Assembly: GCF_034366625.1 (NCBI RefSeq) | Contig: NZ_JAXMIH010000023.1 | Span: 186,001-250,000, forward strand | From: Prosthecobacter sp. | Lineage (GTDB): Bacteria > Verrucomicrobiota > Verrucomicrobiia > Verrucomicrobiales > Verrucomicrobiaceae | DNA length: 64,000 bases | Reading direction: 5' to 3' | Shown: in pieces, positions 17,304 through 28,100 of the stretch | Position numbering within the stretch: the first letter of the stretch is position 1 | How the letters are laid out: each line of letters starts with the position of its first letter | Position numbers and translations under genes: made by a program | Notes under the pieces: model-generated | The model's database searches: none | Seen by the model: only the letters and a program-made list of their open reading frames with translations | Told to the model about the DNA's origin: nothing

Positions 17304-18989
17304 TCAGTTGTTGCCAATCATCAGCAGCATGGTGTCGCCTTTGCGCCAGACGCGCAGGAGGACGGTCTTGTCGCTGCCTTTGGCGAGGGTGCGGGCCTCG
17401 GCGGCGTTGGCGACGGCCTTGCGGTTCACATGCGAGATGACATCGCCTTCCTCGACGCCCATGGCGGCGGCACGGCTCTCGGGATCGACTTTGGTGACGA
17501 TGACGCCGCTGACGTTGGCCGGGACGTCATGGCGTTCGCGCAACGCGGCCGTGAGCGTCTGCACAGTGACGCCGGTGACGAGTTCGCCGACGTTTTCTTT
17601 TTGCTGCTGCGCACCGCCAGTGCCTGGACGTGGCTTGAGTGATCCGCCGCCGACTTCGGACAGGGCTTCCTCCGGCAGGGCTTCGAGCGTGGCGTTCACC
17701 GTGATGCGTTTGCCAGCACGCATGAGCTCGATGGGGATCTGGGTTCCTGGCTTGGCACTGCTGACGATGAGGCGCAGACGGCTGCTGTTATCGACCCTCT
17801 GGCCGTTGATGCTGACGATGACATCCTCAAGCTGGATGCCGGCCTTTTCAGCGGGCGAACCCGCGCCCACCATCATGACGACCGCGCCGCCGTGTTCTTT
17901 GATGCCGAGGCGCTCGGACAGGGTGGCATCGAGATCGGTGATCTGCACGCCGAGGAAGCCGCGCTGCACGGCGCCGTCATCGAGCAGGTCTTCGACGATG
18001 TTGAGTGCCATGTTGATCGGAATGGCGAAGCCGATACCGGCGTTCATGCCGGACCGTGACAGGATGGCGGTGTTGATGCCGACGACACGGCCCATGGCAT
18101 CGACGAGCGGGCCGCCGGAGTTGCCGGGATTGATGGAGGCGTCGGTTTGAATGAAGTCCTCATAGCCTTTGACACGGCTTTGGCCGTTGCCTCTGCCAAC
18201 GATGCCCTCATTGCTGCGGCCAAGGGCGCTGACGATGCCCTGGGTGACGGAGCGGCTGAGCTCCATCGGCGCACCGGCGGCGAGCACGATGTCGCCGACG
18301 CGGAGCTTTGAGCTGTCGCCGATCGTGGCGGTTTTGAGGCCCGTGGCGTTGATCTTGATGAGGGCGACATCGGTCAGCGGGTCGGCGCCGACGACCTCCG
18401 CCGTGTAGGTGTGGCTGCTGCCATCGGTATCGACATCGACCTCGATTTTTTTGGCATCAGCGATGACGTGATTGTTCGTCAGAATGTAACCGTCAGCAGA
18501 AATGATCATGCCGGAGCCGACTCCGCGCTGCTGGTGCGATTCATCCTCAGGCAACTGCTGCGGGCGCTGTGGCTGGCCGCGCTTGCCGCGCGGATTGAGC
18601 GAGGGTTCGTCATCCTCGTTCATTCCGCCAAAACCATCTGGCGCGCCGAAGAAGCGGTAGAAGAAGGGGCGGAGCTGCGGCGGGATTTGATCGATCTCAG
18701 GCGTCTTGATCGGCGCGGAGGAGTGGATGGTGACGACGCTGGGCAGGATTTTATCGACCACGCTGGCATAGCTCATCTGCAACTGGCCGCCATTTGGCAG
18801 GGGACTGGCGTCCTTGATGATTTTCGCCTGAAAATCGGCGGGAGTGGTCTTCGGAGCGGCGGAAGGCAACAAAGGCGGTGGTGTGGTGGCCGGAGGTGCC
18901 GCGGGCTGTTGTGCGCTGAGGTGCGGCAGTCCTGCGGGCAGGAGGCTGAGGCACGCGAACGTGGTGAGGAGGCGATGCGGGGTTTTCAT
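17304..18989 (-). CDS. HtrA/Deg-family periplasmic serine protease with two PDZ domains
   Basis: Predicted 561 residues, including a signal peptide (about 1-26, cleavage after LSA) and a Pro/Ala-rich linker. The trypsin-like domain (about 70-335) carries a full triad: His174 (TNNHVI), Asp207 (DPLTDVAL) and Ser291 (GNSGGP). PDZ1 is about 340-435 (RGFLGVQITDL) and PDZ2 about 470-558. This is the DegP/DegQ layout for removing or refolding damaged envelope proteins. Residues 115-156 form a long acidic/Gln-rich loop (RGKRGQPQRPQQLPEDE) at the position of the regulatory LA loop. It has its own terminator downstream. Confidence 0.95.
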   Translation of the reverse strand: MKTPHRLLTTFACLSLLPAGLPHLSAQQPAAPPATTPPPLLPSAAPKTTPADFQAKIIKDASPLPNGGQLQMSYASVVDKILPSVVTIHSSAPIKTPEIDQIPPQLRPFFYRFFGAPDGFGGMNEDDEPSLNPRGKRGQPQRPQQLPEDESHQQRGVGSGMIISADGYILTNNHVIADAKKIEVDVDTDGSSHTYTAEVVGADPLTDVALIKINATGLKTATIGDSSKLRVGDIVLAAGAPMELSRSVTQGIVSALGRSNEGIVGRGNGQSRVKGYEDFIQTDASINPGNSGGPLVDAMGRVVGINTAILSRSGMNAGIGFAIPINMALNIVEDLLDDGAVQRGFLGVQITDLDATLSERLGIKEHGGAVVMMVGAGSPAEKAGIQLEDVIVSINGQRVDNSSRLRLIVSSAKPGTQIPIELMRAGKRITVNATLEALPEEALSEVGGGSLKPRPGTGGAQQQKENVGELVTGVTVQTLTAALRERHDVPANVSGVIVTKVDPESRAAAMGVEEGDVISHVNRKAVANAAEARTLAKGSDKTVLLRVWRKGDTMLLMIGNN

Positions 18990-19173
18990 GGTCTTGAGGG
19001 TTGGGTTTTGGGACGCGGCACAAGGTGGCGCGCATGCCGTCTGACGGTGTGACGTGAAGAATGTTGAAACAATTTTGAGCGAAAGAAAGGGACTCTTTCA
19101 CTTCGCAAAACACCGATACAAAAGCTCCAAACGGCGGCGTTTTCACGCGTCCTGGGGCGATCTGCGAACAGCG

Positions 19174-20151
19174 TTACTTTCGTGCCTCGGCTAGCGCCTT
19201 GTCCATCACTTCCTTGAGGGTGACCTCGGCCCCGTTGCGCCGCTTGCTCTCGTCCGCAGCCTCCATGAAGGCGTAGATTTCGATGGTTTCCTCCGGTGAG
19301 ACCGGTGCGATTCCGGTGCGGAAGAAGTGCACCGCTGAGAACAGCAGCGGATCGTAGCCGTCGTAGGTTCCGATGGCGGCCTCGCCTTTTTCACCGACGG
19401 CCTTGCCACCGTAGCCCTTGGCCTCGGTGAAGGTGCCGGTGCGTCCGCCGGACCAGGTGCCGGTGACGGTGATCTTGCCTTCGGCGGTGGTGCCACGCTT
19501 CACGCTCTGGCAGCCAGTGCCCATGACGGTGAAGAGTGATTCGACACCATGGACGCCATACCAGAACAGATCAGGATGATGTTCTTCGAGACTGGCCGGA
19601 CTGGTGGTCTCCGCTTGTTTCACCGTGCCAATGCTGCCGCCGCGCACCGCCTGCGTGCCTTTGCCGAAACGCAGCGAGGACGAGGAGAACACAGGAATGC
19701 TCGCTTTCTTGGACGCATCAAAAATTTTGATCGCATCGACGAGCGTGCCGGCGATCGGCTTGTCGATGAACACAGGCTTGTGGGCCTCGATGCATGGCAG
19801 GATTTGCTCAAGGTGAACGCGGCCGTCGTTCGACTCGAGGAAAACAACGTCCACCTTGTCGAGCAGATCGTTGATGCTGGGGACAATTTCCACGCCCAGC
19901 TCTTTCACCTTCTCCGTGTACTCAGGCACGCGCTGAGTGCTGGATGGAATGTCCTTGGAGCCTTGCGCATAGGCGGCGACGAGCTTCACGCCCATGACCT
20001 CCGGTTTCTGCGGCGTGGTGTTCAGCGTTTTTGTGAAGGCGAGGACATGCGAGGTGTCGAGACCGATGATGCCGGCGCGGATGTGCTGGGCCGAGGCATT
20101 GAGGGAAAACAGCGCGAACGCGCCGACGGTGAAGATCAGGTTGCGAATCAT
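19174..20151 (-). CDS. Secreted Gfo/Idh/MocA-family oxidoreductase-like protein
   Basis: Predicted 325 residues with a signal peptide (MIRNLIFTVGAFALFSLNASAQ). The Rossmann start is HIRAGIIGLDTSH and the family motif EKPxAG appears as IDKPIAGT, retaining the Lys-Pro pair. The C-terminal half is the beta-sheet dimer domain typical of the family. Members usually oxidise or reduce sugars with NAD(P). An exported form with an altered glycine motif (GIIGLDTS rather than GxGxxG) may bind its cofactor differently or not at all. The gene stands alone between the protease and the propeller protein. Confidence 0.8.
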   Translation of the reverse strand: MIRNLIFTVGAFALFSLNASAQHIRAGIIGLDTSHVLAFTKTLNTTPQKPEVMGVKLVAAYAQGSKDIPSSTQRVPEYTEKVKELGVEIVPSINDLLDKVDVVFLESNDGRVHLEQILPCIEAHKPVFIDKPIAGTLVDAIKIFDASKKASIPVFSSSSLRFGKGTQAVRGGSIGTVKQAETTSPASLEEHHPDLFWYGVHGVESLFTVMGTGCQSVKRGTTAEGKITVTGTWSGGRTGTFTEAKGYGGKAVGEKGEAAIGTYDGYDPLLFSAVHFFRTGIAPVSPEETIEIYAFMEAADESKRRNGAEVTLKEVMDKALAEARK

Positions 20152-20201
20152 GGGCGAAGACTACGCGGCGCGTGGCGTGGCCTTTCGGGCATGAGGCGAT
20201 C

Positions 20202-21482
20202 TTACTTCGTGCCGATGCAGTACACCGCCTTGTCGCTGCGCAGGATCAGTTGATCACCGCTGACGGCGGGAGTGCCGTGGAACTGCGACTTGTCGAGCGA
20301 GAACACATTGCTGCCGATGAGTTCGAACTTCGGCTTCGCGGCGATGATGAAGGCACCGTCCCTGCGGGAGACGCAGACGAGTTTGTCGCCGATGAGCACG
20401 GGTGAGGCGTAGAACGGTTTGCCGCCGCCGCGGGCACCCATGAGCACGCGTTCGCGATAGACGTCCTGGCCGGTTTTGGCGTCGATGCAGGTGGCGAAGC
20501 CCTGGTCGTTGATGACGTAGAGATGGCCGTTCTTGAGAATCGGTGTCGGCACATAGGAGCTGGTGTTGCTGCTCCACAGGATGGCGTTCGCGGTGATGTC
20601 GCCTTTGCCGCCGAGCTTGATGGCGGCGCTGCGGGTGGAGGGAAAGCCGCCGAATACGTAGGCGGTGTCGCCGCCGGGAACGACGCTGGGGGAGACGTTG
20701 CCGCTCAAGCCATGCACGGCATACCAGCGCAGTTTGCCGGTTTCTGGATTCAAACCCCACAACTCCAGCGGCACGGCAATGACGAGATCGGTGACGCCGT
20801 CGCGCTGGAGAATGTTCGGCGTGCCGTAGGCCATGCCGAAGTCGCCCTCGGCCTTCCATACCTGTTTGCCGGTTTTTTTATCGAGGCCAAAGATGGTCTG
20901 GCTCTCATCGTTCGCATTCACGATGAGAAGATCGCAATGTACAATCGGGCTGCCTGCCGAACCCCAGCGCATGCGGCCGGAACCCGTGCCGCAGGAGGTC
21001 TGCCAGAGCTGTTTGCCCGCCATGTCGAAGGCGAGCGCGCCGCTTTTGCCGAAGAACACATACACGCGCTCGCCATCGGTCACGGGGGTGTGCGTGGCGT
21101 AGCCGTGCTCGGTGATGTAGCCCTTCCACGGATCCTCCTCGACGCTGGAGGGCACTTTGGCATCCCACAGTACTTTGCCGTCGGCCTTGCTCAGACAAAG
21201 CAGATGCCGCGTGAGCTTGGACATGTCATTCGCTCCTTCCTTGTCGCCATAACCGGTCCAGCAGGTCACGAAAACCTTGTCGCCAAAAACAATCGGACTC
21301 GATGAGCCGGGGCCAGGCATCTCCGCCTTCCACACGATGTTCTCCGAGTCGCTCCACTTCAGCGGCACCTTGGACTCGGCGGCAATCGCCGCTCCCGTGG
21401 GCCCAAGGAAACGCGGCCAGTCGGTCGAGGTGGTGGCGTGAAGAGTGGTGGTGGCAAAGACGAGAGCGAGAACGAATTTCAT
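20202..21482 (-). CDS. Secreted PQQ-like beta-propeller protein
   Basis: Predicted 426 residues from ATG 21482 (MKFVLALVFATTTLHA, a signal peptide); the longer frame to 21536 overlaps the neighbouring gene. Repeated W-docking blades are visible (DGKVLWDAKV, TGKQVWKAEG, TGKLRWYAVHG, DAKTGQDVYRERV) as in PQQ-type propellers. It opens WPRFLGPTGAA, a common start of the outer-membrane-biogenesis-like propellers abundant in Planctomycetes and Verrucomicrobia. Dehydrogenase catalytic residues are not evident, so a binding or scaffold role is as likely as an enzymatic one. Confidence 0.85.
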   Translation of the reverse strand: MKFVLALVFATTTLHATTSTDWPRFLGPTGAAIAAESKVPLKWSDSENIVWKAEMPGPGSSSPIVFGDKVFVTCWTGYGDKEGANDMSKLTRHLLCLSKADGKVLWDAKVPSSVEEDPWKGYITEHGYATHTPVTDGERVYVFFGKSGALAFDMAGKQLWQTSCGTGSGRMRWGSAGSPIVHCDLLIVNANDESQTIFGLDKKTGKQVWKAEGDFGMAYGTPNILQRDGVTDLVIAVPLELWGLNPETGKLRWYAVHGLSGNVSPSVVPGGDTAYVFGGFPSTRSAAIKLGGKGDITANAILWSSNTSSYVPTPILKNGHLYVINDQGFATCIDAKTGQDVYRERVLMGARGGGKPFYASPVLIGDKLVCVSRRDGAFIIAAKPKFELIGSNVFSLDKSQFHGTPAVSGDQLILRSDKAVYCIGTK

Positions 21483-21514
21483 GGCCGCAGGAAAACCCCG
21501 CATGGCCGGAAAAG

Positions 21515-22528
21515 TTACGCCGCGCGCTTCCACCACAGCACATAGCCGCTGAAAATCTGTAGCAACAGCGCCACACAGACGAAGAACGCGATCCAGCGCG
21601 TGGCCGTGCCGCCGACGGCGCCGATGTGCAGCGAGAGCTGGAGATTGTCATAGCGCTCCATGAAGCTGCCTTCACGAGCGCTGTGAACGGCGAGCGCTGC
21701 GCCGCTCCACTGATCCACAAACACCACGCTGCGGCCCGCAGGCGATCCATCTTCAGGAAAAGCGAGCTGGATGCGATACGTCGCATGCGGATTGGGCGGC
21801 GGTATTTCCACGGCGGCGGCCTTGGCGCCGGGCAGGGCTTTTTCAGCGGCTTGAACCGCCGCATCGACGCTGATGCGCAGTGCTCCGGTCTGCGGCGCAT
21901 GCGATCCTGGCGAATGCGGATGCTCGAGATGCAGATGCCGCATGGTGAGGCCGGTGATGCAGACCACGATGAGAAACAACGACGAGTACAAGCCCGCCAC
22001 GCTGTGCAGATCGAGATTGAAGCGGCGAAAACTCGCGCCTTTGCGGAATCCGAAGATGCGCAGCGGCCACCACAGCCACAAACCGGTCAGCGCGAGGCCC
22101 AACGTGATCCAGGTCGCGATTTCGACGATCAAACCGCCCGTGGAGCCGAGCATGAGGTTCACATGCAGTTTTACAAAGGTCTGCCACCACAGGCCCATGC
22201 GCGGGCGGATGCCGAGAACCGCTCCGGTGCGCGGATCGCAGTGAATCATGCGGTTTCCACCCATCAAGACCAGCGCGTCGCTTTCATCACGCGGCAGGCG
22301 GATGCCTTGCACGGGTATCTCGGGATGTAATTCATCCAGCGCCGCACTTACCGGCGCCCGCTTTTCAACAGCGGTGGCCTCACGCGGGAACAACTCAGGA
22401 TTCAGCCAGCGATCCTGTGTGTGCTGAAACACCAGCACGCCACCGGTGACCGCAACAAACAGAATGACCAGACCAGCGATCACGCCCACCCAACGGTGCA
22501 GCCAGAGAAGAATGCGGCGAAATTTCAT
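21515..22528 (-). CDS. PepSY-associated transmembrane protein
   Basis: Predicted 337 residues from ATG 22528 (MKFRRILLWLHRWVGVIAGLVILF). The LHRWVG start, a second HVNLMLGSTGG segment before a TM pair, and the C-terminal SLHIGAVGG plus TM helix are the standard PepSY-TM layout with about four membrane helices. Such proteins often sit with siderophore receptors or act as inner-membrane ferric-siderophore reductases; there is no TonB receptor here. The frame extends to 22705 only by running antisense through the next gene. Confidence 0.87.
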   Translation of the reverse strand: MKFRRILLWLHRWVGVIAGLVILFVAVTGGVLVFQHTQDRWLNPELFPREATAVEKRAPVSAALDELHPEIPVQGIRLPRDESDALVLMGGNRMIHCDPRTGAVLGIRPRMGLWWQTFVKLHVNLMLGSTGGLIVEIATWITLGLALTGLWLWWPLRIFGFRKGASFRRFNLDLHSVAGLYSSLFLIVVCITGLTMRHLHLEHPHSPGSHAPQTGALRISVDAAVQAAEKALPGAKAAAVEIPPPNPHATYRIQLAFPEDGSPAGRSVVFVDQWSGAALAVHSAREGSFMERYDNLQLSLHIGAVGGTATRWIAFFVCVALLLQIFSGYVLWWKRAA

Positions 22529-22584
22529 GCGGAGATGCCGCGCATGAACCGCCTCAAACCTCGAAGGTTGCACCTCTGATGAAA

Positions 22585-24081
22585 TCAAGCTGCCGCCACG
22601 GGCGCGGTCTGGAAACGCTCCATGCTGAAACGCTTCATCAGCGAGCCTGCGGCCACGTAACCGAAGCCGAAGAAGAACAGCAGCAGGAAGGGGATCGAGC
22701 CCCACTGGCCGCGCTGGGCGGCGAGGGCGATCATCCAGCCGAAGTAACCGGTGAGCGCGACCTCAATCCACAGCGCGATGGATTTGCCGGCCTTGTAGCG
22801 GGATTTCTTCACAGCGGCCTGCGACTTGGTTTCGACGCCGTATTTCGGCGTGCGGACGAATTCGGAGCTCTGGTTCAGCAGCGCTTCGAGCACGGCCTTG
22901 CCGTTGTTGATGCTCATGCCGATGCCGAGCGCGAGCAGCACGGGCACGTACGGCAGCGCTTTGAGCCAGCCGAAGCGCGTCTGCGCACCCTGCGCGGTCA
23001 TGTAAAACACCACGACGGAGAAGGAGGCGAAGAAGAACACGGGCACGTCGACGAACACCGCCTTGTGCCAGGAGCTGCCCATCACGAAATTCGCCGGATA
23101 CATGAGCACCAGCGTGCAGAGCGTGAGCAGGTAGGCGAAGTTGGAGGTGAGGTGCGCGGTGGCCTCCAGCTTCAGGGGCAGCGGGATGTCGCTGCGCCAG
23201 ATGTCACCGAGGATTTTTTTGCACACCTGGATGGAGCCCTTCGTCCAGCGATGCTGCTGGCTCTTGAAGCCGTCCATGTCCGGCGGCAGTTCGGCGGGAA
23301 CGACGACATCTTTGAGGTAGATGAACTTCCAGCCCTTCAACTGCGCGCGATAGCTGAGGTCGAGGTCTTCCGTGAGCGTGTCGTGCTGCCAGCCGCCACC
23401 GTCTTCGATCGCTTTGCGCCGCCAGATGCCGGCGGTGCCGTTGAAATTCAAAAACTCGCCGTGGCGGCTGCGGGCGGTCTGCTCCAGCACGAGATGGCCG
23501 TCGAGAAACAGCGCCTGGAGTCGTGTGAGCAGGGAGAAATCCTTGTTCGCGTGGCCCCAGCGGGCCTGCACCATGCCGACGTTCTCGTGGGTGAAGTGGT
23601 GGATGACTTTTTTCAGATAATCCGGCTGCGGCTGGAAGTCGGCGTCGAAAATGCAGATGAACTCGCCCTTCACGAACGGCATCGCCTCGTCCAGCGCGCC
23701 GGCCTTGAAGCCGTGGCGGTTGGTGCGGTGGCGGTATTCGATGTCGAGACCCTTCGCGGCGTATTCGGCGCTGAGTTTTTCAGCAAAGGCGGCGGTTTCA
23801 TCGATGGAATCGTCCAGCACCTGGATCTGCAGGCGGTCATGCGGGTAATCCAGGGCACTGACGCAGCGCAGCAGGTTTTCGACGACGTCGTATTCGTTGA
23901 AAATCGGGAGCTGGATCGTGATGACCGGCAGCTCGGCGAATTCGTACTTCGGCTGCGGCGCGTTGTTCCGGTGTTTCCAGAATTGATACAAGACCTTGAT
24001 CCTGTGCGCGCCAAAGGCGGACAGGGCGGTGAAGACGAGGATGTAGCTGGTGAACCAGAAGGGATTATCCCACACAGTCAT
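22585..24081 (-). CDS. Membrane glycosyltransferase family 2 (CslA/cellulose-synthase-like)
   Basis: Predicted 498 residues. It has an N-terminal TM helix, a cytoplasmic GT2 domain with QVLDDSID, the FDADF DxD motif, TEDLD catalytic Asp and the processivity motif QQHRWTKG, then about four TM helices. D, DxD, ED and QxxRW are all intact, so it is probably a processive beta-glycan synthase. The closest family look is CslA-type glucomannan 4-beta-mannosyltransferases. Lack of a PilZ domain argues against c-di-GMP control within this chain. It is transcribed divergently from the methyltransferase. Confidence 0.92.
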   Translation of the reverse strand: MTVWDNPFWFTSYILVFTALSAFGAHRIKVLYQFWKHRNNAPQPKYEFAELPVITIQLPIFNEYDVVENLLRCVSALDYPHDRLQIQVLDDSIDETAAFAEKLSAEYAAKGLDIEYRHRTNRHGFKAGALDEAMPFVKGEFICIFDADFQPQPDYLKKVIHHFTHENVGMVQARWGHANKDFSLLTRLQALFLDGHLVLEQTARSRHGEFLNFNGTAGIWRRKAIEDGGGWQHDTLTEDLDLSYRAQLKGWKFIYLKDVVVPAELPPDMDGFKSQQHRWTKGSIQVCKKILGDIWRSDIPLPLKLEATAHLTSNFAYLLTLCTLVLMYPANFVMGSSWHKAVFVDVPVFFFASFSVVVFYMTAQGAQTRFGWLKALPYVPVLLALGIGMSINNGKAVLEALLNQSSEFVRTPKYGVETKSQAAVKKSRYKAGKSIALWIEVALTGYFGWMIALAAQRGQWGSIPFLLLFFFGFGYVAAGSLMKRFSMERFQTAPVAAA

Positions 24082-24233
24082 ATCGGGAGGGGGGAGGCGA
24101 GCACGGGGGGCGCATCAATCTCCACCGTTGATCAACAATCAAGTAGCATTTCGGGTGCCAGCAGGGGCACTAATCTTCAGGCTTTTGCTAACTCCGCCGC
24201 TGATTTCTGGCGCGGCGCCCCGGACTCGCCATC

Positions 24234-25034
24234 ATGCGACCCATGCCCACCGAACAGCGCGACTGGTATGACACGCCCCTTTATTATGACATCGTCTTCG
24301 ATGACGGCACGAGACAGGAGGCTGACTTCCTCGAAGGCGCGTTCGTAAAGCATGGTGATGGCAAAGGCCGTCGTTTGCTCGAACCTGCCTGCGGCAGCGG
24401 CCGTCTGGCGCTGGAGATGGCCCGCCGTGGCTGGGACGTGAGCGGATTCGACGGCAATGCGAACATGATCGAGTTCGCCAAGGAACGCATGGCTCAACAC
24501 GGCCTCAAAGCGTGGCTGTGGGAGGACTGGATGCAGAGTTTCACGCTGCCGAAGGGCTTGAAAGGTGGCTTTGATCTCGCGCATTGCCTCGTGAGCACCT
24601 TCAAATACCTGCACACGGAAAAAGACGCCGCCGAGTGCCTGCGCCGAGTCGCGGCGAGCCTGCGGCCCGGCGGATTGTTCTTCCTCGGGCTGCATCTGAC
24701 CGATTACGAACGCGGCACCGCCGAGCATGAGCGCTGGGTGGCGAAACGCGGCAAAATCGAGGTCGTCTGCAACACCCACACCTGGCCCGCCGACCCGAAG
24801 ACGCGTCTCGAAAACCTGCGCACACGGCTGAAGATCACGGACGCGGGCCGCACGCACACGCAGGAGACCCACTGGCAGTTTCGCACCTACAATGCGGCGC
24901 AATTGAAGGCGCTGCTGCGCAAGGTGCCGGAACTCGAGTTGCAGGAGTGCTACGACTTCACCTACGACCTCGCCGAGCCGCGACGTTTTGACGACAGCTA
25001 CGCGGACGTGCTGCTGGTGCTGCGGAAAAGCTGA
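24234..25034 (+). CDS. SAM-dependent methyltransferase (class I)
   Basis: Predicted 266 residues from ATG 24234; ATG 24243 is a close alternative. Motif I is LLEPACGSGRLALEMARRG near residues 48-66, followed by the acidic loop GFDGN and the motif near LRPGGLFFLGLHL. The opening RDWYDTPLYYDIVFDDGT is typical of a methyltransferase group of unknown substrate. It probably acts in the cytoplasm. The following 116 bases include a small hairpin directly before the giant gene. Confidence 0.87.
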   Translation: MRPMPTEQRDWYDTPLYYDIVFDDGTRQEADFLEGAFVKHGDGKGRRLLEPACGSGRLALEMARRGWDVSGFDGNANMIEFAKERMAQHGLKAWLWEDWMQSFTLPKGLKGGFDLAHCLVSTFKYLHTEKDAAECLRRVAASLRPGGLFFLGLHLTDYERGTAEHERWVAKRGKIEVVCNTHTWPADPKTRLENLRTRLKITDAGRTHTQETHWQFRTYNAAQLKALLRKVPELELQECYDFTYDLAEPRRFDDSYADVLLVLRKS

Positions 25035-25150
25035 GCATTGACGGCGGGGAGGCCACTTTGGTAGTCTCCTGGAAATCAACCCAACCGGCACATCTGTTCT
25101 AATCAAACGGATCCGTGGCCGTTGGGCTTTGAACGCCCCAACCAATCTTC

Positions 25151-28100
25151 ATGCGCAAGCGCACGCTTTTGTGTCTCGTGGCGGCTGTACTGGCCGCTGC
25201 CTTTATTTTTTGGCCCCAACCGGCTGAAAAAACGGGCGTGGCCGCATCGAAGCGTGCAGGAATCAAAACGGCCCAACCCGGAGAGCGGGCACCGGAGGCT
25301 CCACAAGCTGCCGAGCGTCCGAAAATGGCTTCGCAGGCCGTTTCGGGCGATGTGCTGACGGATTTTGGTGCCTGGATGAAGCGCTATCTCGACGCATCGG
25401 AGACTGAACGCGCGGCCTTGGTGGTGGAGGGCATGAAACTGGCACGGGAACGGCGTCCGGTGTTCAAAGCGTTGATCATGGAGAATCCGCGGGAGGCGAT
25501 CCAGAAGGCGGTGCCGATGGTGGTGCGGCAGAAGCTGCCGCCGGAGATCGTTTCGCTGCTGGAAAAGCGGATGAATGAGATCGGTGCCATCCGCGTGATG
25601 CAGGGCGTGCCGTTGGACCCGAATGATCCGCCGGTGGCGACGTATCGCGAGGTGGAGTTGCAAAAGGGCGGGACGTATCGCGCTTATGTTTATGGTGAGC
25701 GTGAATTAAAGCTGACGTGGACGGCGGGCGCGTCTGTGAATGGCGTGGCGCTGGATTCGGAGTTCGCCATCAGCGATGAGCCGACGCGGCGGCTGGAGGT
25801 GGGTGAGATCCTGCCAGCGGGCAAGACGGTCGTGGCGAACTGCCCGGTGTCCGGCAAGTATGTCCTCGATCCCGAGGATGTGCCCGAGATCGTGCCGGAG
25901 AGCCTGCCAGCGGTGGAGACGCCGGTGGAGATCATCACGTTCTGCGATGGCTCGCACATCGCGATGCAAAACCAGACGATCCTTTATGGTGAAGGTGTCA
26001 CGGGTGGTTCGTTTGCATTTTCGGGCATCCTGCCGGGTTCACCGACGCCTGCGCTGGGGCAGGTGAAGGTGATCGTGCTGAACACGACTTACGCGGATCA
26101 AAACGCGCTGCCTTCCACCGAGGCGCAGCTTTACGCGACGCTGCGGGATGTGGCGGATCATTATTCAAAGGCCTCGTATGGCCGTCTGTCGCTCGTGGGT
26201 GTCGTGGCGCCACCGATCAAGCTGCCGCACAATGAGGCGTGGTATGTGAATCGTGACACGAGCAACGGCGGCGACATCGGCGGCACGAGCATCTCGATGG
26301 CGGACGCGCGTGCGGAGGCGAAGAAGCTCGGCTTCGACTGGAATGACTACGACTGTACGGTGATGCGGCACAATGGCGGGCCGGGCAGCTATGGCGGGCT
26401 CGGCGGTGGCAACACGGTGTGGTGCCGCAGTGATGGCGTGAGCCTCTGGGCGCATGAGATCGGCCACGCCTTCGGTCTGGGGCACTCGAACTTCTGGGAT
26501 ACGGCGGGCACCAGCAGCATCGGCAATGGCGCGAACCAGGAGTACGGCGACAGCTACGACATCATGGGCGGCGCAGGCACGACGGGGCATTACAACACGG
26601 CGGCGAAGAGCCAGATCCGCTGGCTGCCGAGCAGCTTTTTGCAGCCGGTGACGCAGAGCGGGCTGTATCGCATTCACGCGTTTGACCAAGGATCGCTCGA
26701 TGCGTCGAAGCGTTATGCGCTGACGATTCAAAAAGACGTGCAGCGCACCTACTGGGGCATGGTGAGGTCGCTGTTTGACAGCAATCCCTTCGTGAAAAGC
26801 GGTCTCGTTTTTGGCTGGAAGTTTCCCAACGGCGGCGGCGGAAATTTCCAACTCATCGACACGACGAATGGCTCGCCGTATGCCAAAACGGATGCGCCCA
26901 TCTCGCTCGGGGCCACGTTTGGCGACACAGAGAGCGGCATCTACGTCACCACGGTCGCAGCGAGTGACATTCCACGTTACATCGACGTGCAGGTGCATCT
27001 CGGCACCTTCCCCGGCAATCATGCGCCGACGATGACGCTGGCCGCCAGCGCGGAGGTGATCCCGCTGAACGGCACGGTGACCTTCACCGCGACGGCGAAT
27101 GATGTGGATGGCGATCCGCTGGCCTTTAACTGGCAGCACTTTGGCGGCGGCACGCAGATCGTCTCGCCGAACTCGAATGTGATCACACGCCAGTTCACGG
27201 CGGCGGGCACTTTCATCGTCACCTGCACGGTGAGTGACATGAAAGGAGGCACGGTGACGCGGAATCAGCTCATCACCGTCGGTTCGGTGACGACTTCCAC
27301 CATCAGTGGTCGCGTGACGTTGCTCGGGCAGGGTTTGTCAGACGTCGTCATCACGGCGAACAACGCCAACGGCGTCATCAGCGACGCGGACGGCTATTTC
27401 ACCATCCCAAACCTGTCAGCGAACACCTACACGCTCACGCCGCTGCTTTACGGCTACACTTTCAGTGAGTTGTTCAACAACAGCATCACCGTGGGGCCGA
27501 GTTTCAGCGGGGCGGACTTTGAAGCGACGGCGCAGAGCGTGGTGACGCTCACAGCAGCGAATCCGAATGCGAACGAGCTTTCGCCGGTGACACCGGGTGC
27601 CTTCCGCCTCACGCGGACGGGCGACATCTCGCAGGATCTCGTGGTGAATGTGAACTCCGCGCTCGGCGGTGCCACGAAGACGACGGACTACACCTTCACG
27701 CCGGATTATGCGACCGGCTCGCAGGGCTTCAGCACCTTCACCATCCCGGCGGACTCGGACGTGCTCGACATCGCCGTGACGCCGGTGGTCGATGCGACCA
27801 GCGAAGGGCCGGAGACAGTCATTTTACAGCTCGGGCCGGGCAATGGTTATCTCGTAGGCTCTGCATCGAGCGCCACGGTGGTGATCGCGGATGATGACAC
27901 CTCTTTGCCAAAAGTGAGCCTCACGGCGACGCGGAACTCCGCGCTCGAAAACATCGCCCCGCCGGGTCTTTTGACGATTTCGCGCACGGGGAGCACGGCG
28001 GCCGATTTGACCGCGAATTATGCTGTTTCCGGCACGGCAGCAAGCGGCGGAGATTACACGGCTCTGGCCGGAAATGTGGTCATTCCGGCCGGCTCGGCCT